Of a stretch of 64,000 bases of DNA, positions 30,813 through 41,478 are shown one piece after another. The stretch lies in NCBI GenBank assembly GCA_036927565.1, contig JAYESD010000002.1, forward strand, positions 141,429,167 through 141,493,166. The letters run 5' to 3'. This stretch comes from Tuctoria greenei. Taxonomy: Eukaryota > Streptophyta > Magnoliopsida > Poales > Poaceae. The position numbers were made by a program, and so were the translations under genes. Under the pieces are notes generated by a model, which did not search any database, was not told the DNA's origin, and saw nothing but the letters and a program-made list of their open reading frames with translations. Positions within the stretch are counted from its first letter, which is position 1, and the number at the start of each line of letters is the position of its first letter.

Positions 30813-33800
30813 CTAGACCCTATGGAAGAATTGGGCGACCTTTTGAGCAACCTCCGACACGTTGGCTCTGGCAGCTTCACCTTCTCCTTCAATGGGACCT
30901 TCAAGCACCGGGTCCAGAGGGAATTGGGGATTCCGGCTGGTGTAGCACGTCAGCACATACTTTGTGACGTTCTTCGCCAGGGATTGACCCTCAACCTCCA
31001 ATTGGTCCGCGATGACATTGCCCACCTTGGAGAGTTTGCTGCCTGCTGAGCTCAATGCCTGCAACGCCAGGTCCGGCTCCGGCTCCGGATCATCCGGGCG
31101 CACAAGACTGAAGCCCATCGGTGTCAGCGCGTCATTGGCCTTGCCCAGGAACTCCCAAATCTGTAGGGAGTCTGCAGTCCTCAAGCCCTTCAATTCTTCC
31201 AAGGATCTTTTGGCCGCCACTAGTTCAGAATTCTCACGAGTGAGGCGCTCAACTTCTTTGGCGTTTTGCTGAATCTTTTCAGCAACCCGCTTTTCGAGTT
31301 TTCCGAGCTCCTCCTCCCGGAGGTGGATCTTGTTCCGGCGGTCGACCAGATCCTTCTCCCTGCCCCTCACTTTCTTCTCCCTGGTTGCGATGGCACACTC
31401 TTGCTCATAGAGTTCCTGCCCCCGCACCTAGGCCTTCTCCTCCTCCTCAGTGCAGCACTCTTCCAATTTCTTGGCGCGCTCCTCGAGGCCCTTGTCAGCC
31501 AGAGTCACCTTTTCGGTGAGCTCCTCCTCCCTCCTCAGGACGTCATCCCGCAGCTCTAGGAGTTTCTGCTCTTCATCTTCGAGCCATTTCTCCCTCTCTT
31601 CAAGTGCCTCCCGGCGCTTGATGAGTGTAGTGTTAATGGCCTCAAGCCTCTCTTAGCGTTCATCGGCTGCACTGTTAGCTGTTTTGGTCTGCTCATAAAT
31701 CTCCCAGGATTGAGTGTCGAGGGCACGAGTCATACTCTCCCTGTCATCCAATAATTGCCCCAGTATTCCAGGCGGACCTTCTCCCACTTGATCCACTCTT
31801 TGTCATCTGCTAGCCTCGACTGCGCCAGCTTGGTCTCGAAGTAGAGCCGGTTACGCCACCGCCTATGGGTTTGGCGCTCCTCTTCAAGAGCCTTGCCGTC
31901 GTGGAAGAAGGCCAGTTGAACTTGACGTAGACTGGAACAGGCGTTGTCAATAGACAATGACAATGGGATAGGTTCCGGACCTGCTGATGTCTCCTCCGCT
32001 GGTTCCAGCGGGTTTTCAGATACAAAAATTGGGTCCCACTCCACAAGAGTGGTCCCCTGGGTCTCCATGGCACTAGGGCCGTCCTCCGGGATGACCTAAG
32101 TTGCCATCAAGGAGGGTCCTGCTGATGAAGTTTCGACCTCCGGAAGTGGTTCCGAAGGCCCCGCCGCCAGGTCTTCATTTGCCCCCTCAGGCAGGGGGCC
32201 AACAACTTCACCAGGACACTCCGCCTCAGTCGCGAGTACCTCCGACGTTGTCACTTCCGGAGCAGGGGCCGCTTCTGGCTCCAGCCTGGGCACCTCCTCT
32301 ATTGGGGGCTCGAGCTCCGACGCCTCTGCAACAACTGGCTCGGGAGTTGGAAGATCTTTATCATCAACCAGCCCTGCGGTCGGAGCTCCAACAATGACCG
32401 GCTCTGCGGCCGGTGCTTCTGAGGTAGCCGGCCCAACTGCCGAGACTTCCTCAACATTCGGCGCGCACGCCAGGACTTCAATCACCTCCGGCACAACCGC
32501 CGGAGCTTCGACAATTTCCGGCTCTGGGGCCGGAATTACTGCTTCCTCCGGCTCAGCGGCTGGAGCTTCCATCATCTCGGCACCAGGACCTGGAGCTTCA
32601 ACCTCCGGGACAGGTGCCGCTGGCACATCTTCTCTTCCATGGTCCGGCGCTACCACGGGAGTCTCTGGGGATGAGTCGAGGTCCATGACCACGAAAGCTG
32701 GCGCCGGAGCTGTCGCAGCTTCAGCCACCGCTTGGGGCGGCACCGGGACAGGAGCAGAAGCTCCCGCCCTCACAGCTTCAGCTGCTGTGGCTGAGGGTGG
32801 AGCCTCACTCCTCTTCTTGGGAACGCTGCAGATGATGGACGAAGAAACTTAAGAAATAGTTACTACAACCAAACAGCTATCCAAGGTAAAGATTAAAAAT
32901 TACCTTGGGAGGCTTCCGCACCAACTTGCACATAACCTCTTTCCCGGGTGTTCTGGGCTGGTCATAGCCGCCACCGGCGTGGAAGCTCCGGAAGGCCCCC
33001 CGGAACTCATTGCAGCCACGGGCATTTCCCTAGTCGAGGCCCCCCTTGATCAGGAAGAACCTCCAGACCTAGAGGCCTCAACCGGCCCTGGTGCTGGAGT
33101 CGCATGCCCAGAGCTAGCACCCTGGGAGGACGACGCTGCGGGTATAGTTGCCGCGGTTGTAGAAGACCTCCCCCTCCGGGGAGAAGGAGCCGATGCAGAG
33201 GTGGCAGGCCTGAAGGACCTTCCGTCGGTGTGCTGCAGTTTCCTCTTTCGGCTCAAGGGTTCATCCGCCGGCTCCTTGACCTTGCCGATGACCTCGACCC
33301 TTGGCTTCGGGGTAGGGTCGGAGCCACCTTCGGAAACCCCAGGGATCGCCACCTTGGAGATTGATCTTCTCTCGACGACACCAAGGTCGTCAAGCACAGG
33401 CATCTTCCGCCGGAGCTCCCTGCTGAACTCTACTTCCACGTTCAGAGGGAGAAAAGCTGATGGCGGAGTCAAGTCGTCACCCGCGACGTCGATGTCGTGC
33501 TGGAACTTCTTGAGGTGGAACTCCAAGGTTGTCCCCACCATGTTGGACTTCAGCCCGGTCACAACCCGGTCGTCGTCCATCACGCTGTTGAGGGCCCAAG
33601 CGAGTTTTTCCCTCCTCTTCAGCGGTGCCCACCTGTTGACCAGGAAGTTACAAAACACTGCCTGAGGGGTTAATCCTCCCTCCACGCACTGGCGGATCCT
33701 GGTCAGAGCAGGTTTGAAGGCGTCCGCCAGCACCAGATCTTCACTCCAGATCGTCGTGTCAATGTTGGGGAGGCCTTCGGGCAGCTCCAGTCTCTCGTGC

Positions 33801-34308
33801 TCCTCCACCCGGATGACTATCCAGTCCTTCTTCCAATCATCCCACTTCCCAGAGGGAAACGACCGGAGGTACTTGAATGGGCGCTTCTTGCGCTTCATGA
33901 AGTAGTAGAAGCCAAGGTACTCATTGCTCCTACCGGTGGTATGGACGGTGAAGAAGGTCCGGAAGAGTTCAATGCAGGGGGATGCCCACCACATCTCACA
34001 GAAGTGGACGAAGATAGACACGAGGAGAATGGAGTGGGGGCCAAGGTGGTATAGCTGCAGACCATAAAAGTCTAGCAGCATCAATAAAAGGAGGAAAAAG
34101 GTGGGATCAACCCCACCATGGCGTACAAAGAGAAGTACACCATTTCGCCGGTGTGCTCCTTCTCAAACGGGAGCTCACCCCCGGCGCAGACCATGCGGTT
34201 GAAGAAGTCCGAGGACCATCCCATGAGGGCCCGGACCTTCTTCAGGTCACCGTCGGTCTTCAAACGACTCTCGTGGAGACCCAACTCCATCGCAGCACAG
34301 CAAGGCAA
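30813..34308 (-). pseudogene. Gypsy B antisense gene, right copy (normal position), Transposase_28-like plus coiled coil
   Basis: It is transcribed opposite to gag-pol, from near the 3' LTR. The start used is ATG at 34308 (MPCCAAMELGLHESRLKTDG). The N-terminal domain has LPFEKEHTGEMVYFSLYAMV, GLIPPFSSF, LLDFYGLQLYHLGPHSILLV and SIFVHFCEMWW, the pattern of the Pfam family called putative gypsy type transposon (Transposase_28). A one-base insertion near 34085 breaks it. The frame then stays open to 33050 with KRPFKYLRSFPSGKWDDWKK and a basic, Pro/Ser-rich end. The intron (32903-32825) separates an exon with EAPxxEPE-type repeats (32773-32096) and then the coiled-coil part (32068-30813), which has more frameshifts. 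Such antisense genes are known in Tat-lineage elements. Their role is not established. Confidence 0.85.
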
Positions 34309-34388
34309 GAGAGGAAAAGCGAAGCATAAGTTGGGAGTTTGAGCGCAAGATCAGATGAGAGGCGTAAAGAACTCCAGATGGTGCGCGC

Positions 34389-34427
34389 TTTCCTTCTTAA
34401 GTAATCCCTCGCAACGCTTGGATGGAA
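34389..34427 (-). promoter_or_regulatory. Conserved block upstream of the antisense gene, candidate promoter
   Basis: On the minus strand, CCATCCAAGCGTTG is followed after a few bases by TTACTTAAGAAGGAAAGC, about 80 bp before the antisense start. Gypsy A has the same arrangement at 56768-56730 (CCATCCAAGCGTTG, then TTACATAAGAAGGAAAGC) although the surrounding sequence differs much more. The TAAGAAGG part could act as a weak TATA site. A promoter role is inferred from conservation and position only. Confidence 0.4.
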
Positions 34428-34825
34428 ACCGCGAGGAAGTCGAATATACCACTCAAAAATTCCACCCAGCCGATGACAAGAGGGCTCGGGACCACCCCGA
34501 CGATCAAGTCGAGGTTCTTACCCAGGCGAACGGTTGTCATCATGAGGCGGGAAGCCCGAAGGCGGCGGCCTGACAAGGTGTGCGGGACCGATACGGTTTT
34601 CGTATTGGGAACCGGCAACCTTCAATTGCATGAGATCCGCACACCAAAGATCTCATCTGCCGCACGCGGGATACGCCATACGGCGAGGATTTAACTCCAA
34701 ACCATCGCCAACGGCACATCCGAAGACCTTTGAAGACTCAGTTCAAAAGTCGCGAGGATGGACCCACCTCCGGCGGAATGCCTTCACCCAAGGGGTATTC
34801 CCCAGAGGTGGGCCCAGGGGGCCAC

Positions 34826-35671
34826 TGTCGGTACCCTGGGAACCGTACACCCCTTGAGATTACAAAGATCTCAAGGGAAAGTCATCTACTTGATTTGAAG
34901 ACCTTCGGAGGCCCACATGTCAGACATAACCGGACCCGCTTCTCCAACATGGTTAGTCCCAGGGTCGCCACGTGTACTATCAAACCGGAGCTACCACCCG
35001 CAAGGAGAAAGCTCCGGGCTATGTACCGAAATGACACCCCCGGACCTAACCCCAGACCGAGGGAAGCTCCGGAACTAACACGTGTCAGGTAGCTCCGGAG
35101 CTATCTGTTTCCCACAGTACGCTCCGGAGCTGCCACGTGTCCAACCGTCGGATCTTCAGCCTCTAACCTCCGGAAACTCCACAACGGCTTCGGATCTTCA
35201 AAGGGGAATCAAGGACTTCAAGACCCGATTAAGTGTCATTAATATCATATTAATGACACATGATCGGACGACCTTAGTTACCAGTAACGGTGCTGTCAAA
35301 GCCCATAACTCGGTCATTAAGGGCAATTAAATGTGTTGAATGTGTATCAATATCAGTAACCGCCGGGGCCACATGTCGGGCCAGGCTAACTTGTAATGGT
35401 CTGCCCTTGTACTATAAAAGGACAGGCCGACGATACATAGAAGACCCCAGACATTCTACACACGCTCGATACAAGCTCATACAGCCAATACAACACTAAC
35501 ACACCCGTGGAGTAGGGTATTACGCTCAGGCGGCCCGAACCACGTAAATCTTCGTGTCTCCTGTGTCATTTACAATTCACCTTCTTGAATCTCTGCGCGC
35601 CCACACCGAACATCAAACTCCTCTAACACTTTAGTAGTGTCGGGAGATCTGTCGGATCCAAACCACCGACA
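34826..35671 (+). repeat. Gypsy B 3' LTR (846 bp)
   Basis: It is preceded by the purine-rich GAGGTGGGCCCAGGGGGCC tract, as expected for plus-strand priming. The TATA box TATAAAAG is at 35413-35420. It is followed by TCCGC, the target duplication with one change from GCCGC at 16121. Confidence 0.95.
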
Positions 35672-35676
35672 TCCGC

Positions 35677-36218
35677 GTATATAAGCAGCTGGTCGGCCCA
35701 AATTTTAAACCTCCTTCCACTTTGAGTTGAGCCCTCACCTCTCAAACCCTAGCCCCCAAAATTGATTTTCGAGTTGAGCCCTCAAAATCCAAGTTTTCTC
35801 CGTGGGAAATCCTCCCCTCGACGAGTTGATACTCCACTCCGAACTCATCCAGACAGATTCGCGCTCCTTCAACGCGAATCTTCAAATCTCGGTAAATTTC
35901 TCCCTAAAATCAAACTCTCAACTCTTCTAGTTCTAGCTTGTTTCCCTTGATTCCAAGGCAGTACATTAGCTTCAGAGATGTATTCCTTTCTCTTTCATGC
36001 CCTCATGCATCCTTAGATAGAAGTTGTGATTCATAGGTGTTGTTAGGGTTCTTATGCCAGGCCGGACTAGTCCGCCTCCAAGATACGGACTAGTCCGGTG
36101 CACCGGACAAGTCCGCACTCTGAAACCGGACATGTCCGGTATCTGACATTTGAATCCTCACATCTCTTTCAATTCTTGGTTCTTTCTCGTCTAATCCATG
36201 AACTCTTTATTAGGCACA
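35677..36218 (+). promoter_or_regulatory. SIRE leader of the extra ORF: TATA-like site, telo-box and palindromes
   Basis: GTATATAAGCAG at about 35676-35687 is a good TATA-box match. Downstream lie CTCAAACCCTAGCCCCC (a telo-box-like AAACCCTAG at about 35744), a long pyrimidine-rich leader, and two perfect copies plus two variants of the LTR palindrome at about 36061-36147. A possible acceptor CTTTATTAG sits just before the ATG at 36219. Together this looks like an internal promoter and leader for the ORF that follows, rather than coding sequence. Gypsy B is inserted directly before the TATA site. No transcript evidence is available here. Confidence 0.45.
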
Positions 36219-37712
36219 ATGTCTTCAAGCTCAAATGATTGCTCCTTCCACGTTGATGAAGAAGTTGAACGTGAAAAAGTGAAGAGAGCCAAGGAGAGGT
36301 ACATGAAGAAAAGACATGATGTCAATGTGCACTCTCCACCCTCCAACGACAATTTGCCCAAGAAAAGGGAAGGTGATTGTTAAGAAGGCCCAAGGAAAAG
36401 CTGGCGAGAGCTCCTCAGGGCCAAAGAGGACTCTCAACAAAGGAAAGAGGCTTGCTAGTGGTCCCATCGGTCCCCTGAAGATGAAGAACCCAAGTCACTG
36501 TAACAGGCAGCGCTCGAGAAAGGATTTCACCAGAAAAGGGGGTGAGCTTGCCGATAGCTTCAGGCAGGTTAATGTGTATGATCAACCTCGGCAATGCTCA
36601 GACCCAAGATTTTGGAGCAACTTCCATGCCGACTACTACGAGCATGTGTACATGAAGATGAAGAATCCCGTGGTAGAGAGTCAATGGGTGAATGTTGGAT
36701 ACTTATAGTCGAAGAGATATCCTGCCTTTCGTGAGGTGGTTGAGGCCCTGGAGAGGCACAACTTGAAGGATCTGTTTGCCTTTGAGTGTGACTGGAACAA
36801 TGAGGTCATCACCCAATTCTACTCTACCCTCTACTTTGCTCGTGGTGATGGAGACAATCTTACTTGGATGACTCATGGTTCCAAGTACAGTGTCACTTAT
36901 GATGAATTTGCAAGGATCCTCCACCTTGAGCACACTTTGGATCATGATCTTGTCATCCACAATCTGCAACCCTTGGAGAAGGATGAGCTCAAATTTCTCT
37001 ATGACACAAGGATGCCATATGTCCCTCCCACTATCAAGTATTTGAAGCCCTTCTATGTGGTCCTCAACAGAATTTTGAGGAAGACAATAGCCCCGAAAGA
37101 TGGAGATCCGGGGACTGTTCAAGGAACTTTGGGGACCCTAATGAAGGTCATTGGTGGGAGGAGACCGTTCAATGTCTTTGAATACATCTACAATGATATT
37201 GTGAACATCTCAATAACTCCAAACAGATCTTGCAGGTATGCCCCGTACATCATGTACATGATTGAGAAAGTGACTGGACTTGAGTTTGTCAAGGATGTTC
37301 ATCATATGGGGTTGAAACCGCAAAAGCCCACCGAGTACACTCTCCCTCAGCTCCTGATGCACCACCCTCCCCTGAAGCTGAGAGGAGGACTAAACAAACT
37401 TGGGATGTGAATGCCACAAGATCTTCAGCTGCTCCTCCTAGCTCTGCACCTGCCCATGAACCCTCCGGTGGTGTGCTCAAAATGCTCACCTCTATCTTTG
37501 CCTGCTGCCGCAAGACTGAAGTCAGGCAGAAGAAGCATCAACAATATGTCAATGCCAACATCAAAGCTATATGTGACAAGCTGGAGATTGAGCCGGTGGG
37601 ATCCCCACCCGCCTTCGAGGACTCCGAGGAAGAGTCTGCTCCGGCGAATGATGATGATGGTGGTGAAGATAAGGACCGGACCGAGACTGAAGAAGAGAGT
37701 GGCGATGAGTGA
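36219..37712 (+). pseudogene. SIRE extra ORF after pol (plant transposon protein of env position), broken
   Basis: The start is ATG at 36219 (MSSSSNDCSFHVDEE). A frameshift near 36340-36380 leads to a Lys-rich stretch and then RFWSNFHADYYEHVYMKMKN. A TAG lies at 36706-36708. The frame then continues with FREVVEALERHNLKDLFAFE, VITQFYSTLYFARGDGDNLT and MTHGSKYSVTYDEFARILHL. This is the pattern of the plant-transposon protein carried by grass SIRE/Maximus elements in the env position. A second frameshift near 37400 gives the tail SSAAPPSSAPAHEPSGGVLK and an acidic C-terminus ending EEESGDE. No signal peptide, membrane segment or Env-like features are visible. Function is unknown. Confidence 0.75.
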
Positions 37713-38098
37713 TTCCCCTCAATTTTTCCCTTTTTGGTGCCTTGATGCCAAAGGGGGAGAGATTGAGACTAGTAGTTTGAGACCATCTCTTGTTGGTGTC
37801 TTTATGTTTTTGTGATCAAGGACATGTACTTATTTTTAAAACCTTGTAATGCTCTATTTCTTCTCTTATGTGTGATGCTTATTGTTGCTTGAATGATTAT
37901 CTCTATGCTCATTATTGATTACCTTTACTTCATCACACCTTGTTGATCACACACCTGTTAGGCACCCCACCATAAGGTGTGTGCATATGTGAGAAGCTTT
38001 CTGTGGATTCATCATTATTCTCATATGTGCACACCTTATGAAAATCAAGTTTTTTTTATTCTCAATTGGGATATCTCAAATGGTTGTCATCAATCACG

Positions 38099-38112
38099 AA
38101 AAAGGGGGAGAT
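38099..38112 (+). other. Polypurine tract of the SIRE element
   Basis: AAAAAGGGGGAGAT abuts the 3' LTR TGTAAGTG. It is the usual priming site for plus-strand cDNA in SIRE-type elements. Confidence 0.85.
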
Positions 38113-39554
38113 TGTAAGTGCATCTAGGATATCCCTTATGGGTTTTGGCTAATTGATGACAAACATATGAGATCCTAATGAAACTATTGAGATGACTGCA
38201 GGACAGATAAGTGAAACAGCTCGGTGCACACAAAGAGGTGAAAACTGGAGTGGTGTCCAAAGAGGGATACTTTGATGGAGCTTGGAAGATCAAAATTAGA
38301 TTTTGAATGTATAGGGAGTGTATGAAAGACACACTTCAAGAGCTCACAACTTTGTGCTGGGGTAAGGACTTAAAATTAACTTAAAATTCACAATGCACCG
38401 GACTAGTCCGATCATGGACCGGACTAGTTCGATTAACTCTCTGGAATCTCTCAAATTGGGAGACCGGACTAGTCCGTGTGTCCACCGGACTAGTCCGTTG
38501 AACTTTCTGTAGTCTCTCATATTGAGAGACCGGACTAGTCCGTGTGTTCACCGGACTAGTCCGTTGATGTTTCTGGAGTCTCCCTTCTGTGGACATCGGA
38601 CTAGTCCGCGGACTAGTCCGTTGAACTTTCTGGAGTTCACCTTCACACAGCACCGGACTAGTCCGAGCTTGGACCGGACTAGTCCAGCAAACTTTCTGGA
38701 GTTCAAAGTACACTGAGACCGGACAAGTCCGGACTTGCACTGGACTAGTCCGGTGTTAGGGTTTTTCAACGGTTACTTTTTGGAAACCCTATAAATAGAG
38801 AATCCACGGCCTTCCAAAAGATATATATGATATATACTGCTGCAAACACAAACCCTAGTGCCGCCACTTCGTCCCAAGAGCCCAAAACACATCTCCCCAC
38901 ACATCTAAAGTGCAAAAAGAGTGAAATCAATTGAACACTTGGATTCGGGATTAGGAGATCGTCGTTCCTTCATTGCGAGCTCTTGGGGTTTGATCTTTCT
39001 AAACTCATACTCTGCATTGTAATACTTTTGAGTGTATTTGATCACTTCTTTCGTTGTAATTCTCGTGGGAGCCCTCAACGTGTGAGGTTGCCCCACAAAC
39101 TTGGTGATTACCCGTGATAGTGGAATCAAGTCGGCCTTCGTGGTGACTTGAAGAGGGAAAGGGTTGGAGACCCGACTCTGTGTGAGCTTCCTCAACGAGG
39201 ACGTAGATCTCGTGGTGAGATCGAACCTCGAGAAAAATTTGTGTGTCTTGCGCTTATTTCCTTTACATTTTGTTCATTAGATCACTTGAGTGCTAAACAT
39301 CAATCTAAGGAAATTATAAGTTTTCACTTGCATTCTTACATTAATCTCAAACAAAAATATCAGTTGTTCTCATTTTCGCTGCTAAACAAATTTAGTTTCC
39401 CAAATAACACCTGACCAACACACATATTTCTAGCACACCGGACAAGTCCGCCCACACGACCGGACTAGTCCGACCAACCAAGTTTTGACGATTCTATTAA
39501 GTGTGCAATAAATTCAAAAGGCCTATTCACCCCCCCCCCTCTAGGCCACATTCA
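38113..39554 (+). repeat. 3' LTR of the SIRE element (1442 bp)
   Basis: It starts TGTAAGTGCATC and ends CCACATTCA, followed by the target duplication ATCAC. The TATA box is at 38790-38798. It differs from the 5' LTR mainly by point changes and by palindrome-unit gains and losses. Confidence 0.95.
38397..38760. repeat. Array of CGGACTAGTCCG palindromes in the 3' LTR
   Basis: About eight perfect copies and four variants lie upstream of the TATA box. At about 38607-38631 two palindromes are directly fused (AGTCCGCGGACTAG), a doubling not present in the 5' LTR. The 5' LTR instead has one additional 22-bp unit near 9100. One more perfect copy and one ACAAGTCCG variant lie at about 39438-39473. 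The perfect-copy count is higher here than in the 5' LTR. Confidence 0.85.
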
Positions 39555-39559
39555 ATCAC

Positions 39560-39751
39560 AAGTGCCAAAAATATTCATACATACAACACACAACTAGTGG
39601 AGTAGGGTGTTATACTCAGGCGGCCCGAACAACGTAAAATCCCTCATGTCATCATCTTGTTCCTAATCTCACTTGCTCCCCAACCAATCAAGAACCTCCG
39701 TGGGCTACGATCTAATAGTACCGGGGGAAGTGTCGATTTCCCACTTCGACA
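39560..39751 (+). repeat. Gypsy A 5' LTR, second part
   Basis: It resumes with AAGTGCCAAAAATATTC, matching 57809 onward in the 3' LTR, and ends CCCACTTCGACA at 39751. It is followed by TTTGGCGCGCCAGGTAGGGG (the primer site). Together the two parts make about 831 bp, against 835 bp for the 3' LTR. Confidence 0.93.
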
Positions 39752-39793
39752 TTTGGCGCGCCAGGTAGGGGGAGCTGCTACTGAGATTTCAAG

Positions 39794-41106
39794 ATGGTGA
39801 ACTCCGCCACAAGGTCATCCAACGGCAATGCTGCGCAACCTGCTGGGGGGAATCCCTCCAATGTGCAACAACCAGTAAGTGATGTTGTCCCGGCGGGCAT
39901 CGCACCACCTCCAGCTGCTCAAGCTAACAATGTTGGGCAACAGGATGGAGTCCTAGTGTCGGTCACTGCATCGACACACACAACCCGAAGAACACGCTGA
40001 TTGCTGCGCGTACTCTTCTAGAGCGCCCACCAGCACTTGGAGCACCTCACGGTGCGATGGAGCAGTGGCGCGTTGATGTGCAGTATCTGGTTGCAGCCGC
40101 AACCGATGCCATTAGCAACCAAGGTCCTCCTCCTTCTGGGCAGGAACCTTCTCAGCGTAGGACCTTGTCTGGGAGACTTGGTCCTCACGCATCACAGCAC
40201 CGGAGGCGTGCTGTGTCCCAGCAGGTGTCTTTGTTGCCCTTCGGGGCACGTCGCACCCACACTGTGTCGAGACTCTCGATGCATCACTTGCGATCGGAGC
40301 TCAACTGCCATTACAGACAGCAGGACAGTTGCGTCCACATCGAGCGTGCTTGTGAAAGGCAGGAGGCTCGAGAAAACCCTCCTCCTTCGGGAGTGGGGGC
40401 AGCTGTTCAACCCTGGCCATGCACTTGCGCATGGTCCGCTGGCCCCAAAAGTTCTAACCTCATCTGCTGGAGAAATTTGACGGGACAGTCAACCCCGCCA
40501 AGTTCCTCGTGATATACTCCACCGCCATTCTAGCAGCGGGTGGCAATGAGGTCGTGATGGTTAACTACCTTCCAGTTTCTTTAAATGGGAGCACCAGGTC
40601 CTGGATCATGAGTCTGCCACCCGATTCTATCAACAGTTGGACGGAGCTATGCCAACAGTTCACCGCCAACTTCGGGAGCTCCTGCGCACGGCCTGGCATT
40701 GAACTGGATATTTTTGCTGTGAAGCAAACATCAGGAGAATCGTGGCGGTCCTTCATCCAATGATTTTCTCAAGTACGCAATACCATTCCGTCATCGTGGC
40801 ATTCAGACAGGCTGTCAGAGATAAAAAGATGTTGGAGAAGCTAGCAACGAAGGAGGTCACCAGCGCACGGAGTTATTCAGCCTGGCCAACAAGTGCGCCC
40901 GAGCCGCACAGGGCCAGGAAATGCACTCAAAGCCAGCTCCGGAGGCTAATAAAGAGTCCTCCAAAGCTTAAGCCACTACCTCCAGCGGTGGCAAGAAGAA
41001 GAAAAAGTCCAACGGCAAGAAGAATCCGTCGGCCGGTACACCCACTGTTGCGGCAGCCGTAGCTCCGGGTGGCCAGGGGCCACGCCCCGAAAAGCGACCT
41101 TGACCT
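39794..41106 (+). pseudogene. Gypsy A gag, N-terminal and capsid part, broken
   Basis: The start ATG is at 39794 (MVNSATRSSNG), equivalent to the gypsy B start. The frame is lost near 39980. It continues at 40057-40512 (MEQWRVDVQYLVAAATDAIS, SQRRTLSGRLGPHASQHRRR), shifts again near 40440, then 40509-40763 carries the capsid core with STRSWIMSLPPDSINSW and TANFGSSCARPGIELDIFAV, keeping GESWRSFIQ. Further shifts follow to 41106, where the solo-LTR-like element interrupts gag just before its zinc-binding part (which resumes at 47172). Confidence 0.88.
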
Positions 41107-41478
41107 TGTGGAGACCGGAATCCCGACATCCAAGGATCTCATTAAGTGGTGTCGTGCGATCCGACACCCAACAGTATACAAGAAAATAATGACAATAAAA
41201 TACAATACTAAGTCTTTATTTATACACATAGCGGAAGTTTTACAATTTATAACATAGGAAAGAAGTCTATACATCATACTACGCTCTCAGCACTAGCTAT
41301 GCATGAGTAAATCTGTCCATGCCATCGGACGATTTACACTAGCAGCACTCACAGATATCAGAGGCGTGCAAGGCTTCCACTCAGTCGTGAACCCTAAAGG
41401 GGTAAGGCGTCGTCGTTAGGCCCTTCATCAATGGTATAACCTGCAAAAACTCGTTAACTGCAAACGTGAGCATAAGGC

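Larger units (their letters stand above)
27885..33492. repeat. Right arm of the giant inverted repeat in gypsy B
   Basis: It starts within the second RNase H (TACGGACTAAGGGTG) and runs in element orientation to CATCGACGTCGC read on the minus strand at about 33492. It is the inverse of 17893-23562. At the left edge the primer site CCAAC is followed by TGTC, the last four LTR bases in reverse, and then TACGGACTAAGG. The join therefore lies exactly at the LTR-primer boundary of the inverted block. Confidence 0.9.
16126..35671 (+). mobile_element. Gypsy B: rearranged Tat-lineage element with inverted internal duplication
   Basis: The LTRs 16126-16971 and 34826-35671 are both 846 bp, TGTCGG...CGACA, with about 28 substitutions between them (about 3.3%, mostly transitions). 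The flanks GCCGC (16121-16125) and TCCGC (35672-35676) are a target duplication with one change. The interior is not collinear. Forward gag (17009-17886) joins an inverted block (17893-27884) that runs, on the minus strand, from primer site and gag through PR, RT, RNase H and integrase to the antisense gene. A forward block (27885-34825) then restarts within the second RNase H and goes through integrase to a second antisense gene. It is related to gypsy A but a distinct family, with different LTR 5' sequence. Confidence 0.93.
8788..39554 (+). mobile_element. SIRE/Maximus-type Ty1/copia element with extra 3' ORF, split by gypsy B
   Basis: The LTRs 8788-10242 and 38113-39554 begin TGTAAGTGCATC and end CACATTCA. 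A perfect target duplication, ATCAC, lies at 8783-8787 and 39555-39559. The primer site TGGTATCAGAGC (initiator Met tRNA type) follows the 5' LTR. Gag and pol are in copia order, and a further ORF between pol and the 3' LTR is typical of the SIRE/Maximus lineage. The polypurine tract AAAAAGGGGGAGA precedes the 3' LTR. Gypsy B (16126-35671) splits the region between pol and the extra ORF. LTR divergence sampled outside the repeat array is about 3%. Confidence 0.96.

Noticed and set aside
36219..37712. Env glycoprotein in the SIRE element
   Set aside because: The ORF is in the env position, but no signal peptide, membrane helix or cysteine pattern is visible. It matches the plant transposon protein type instead.
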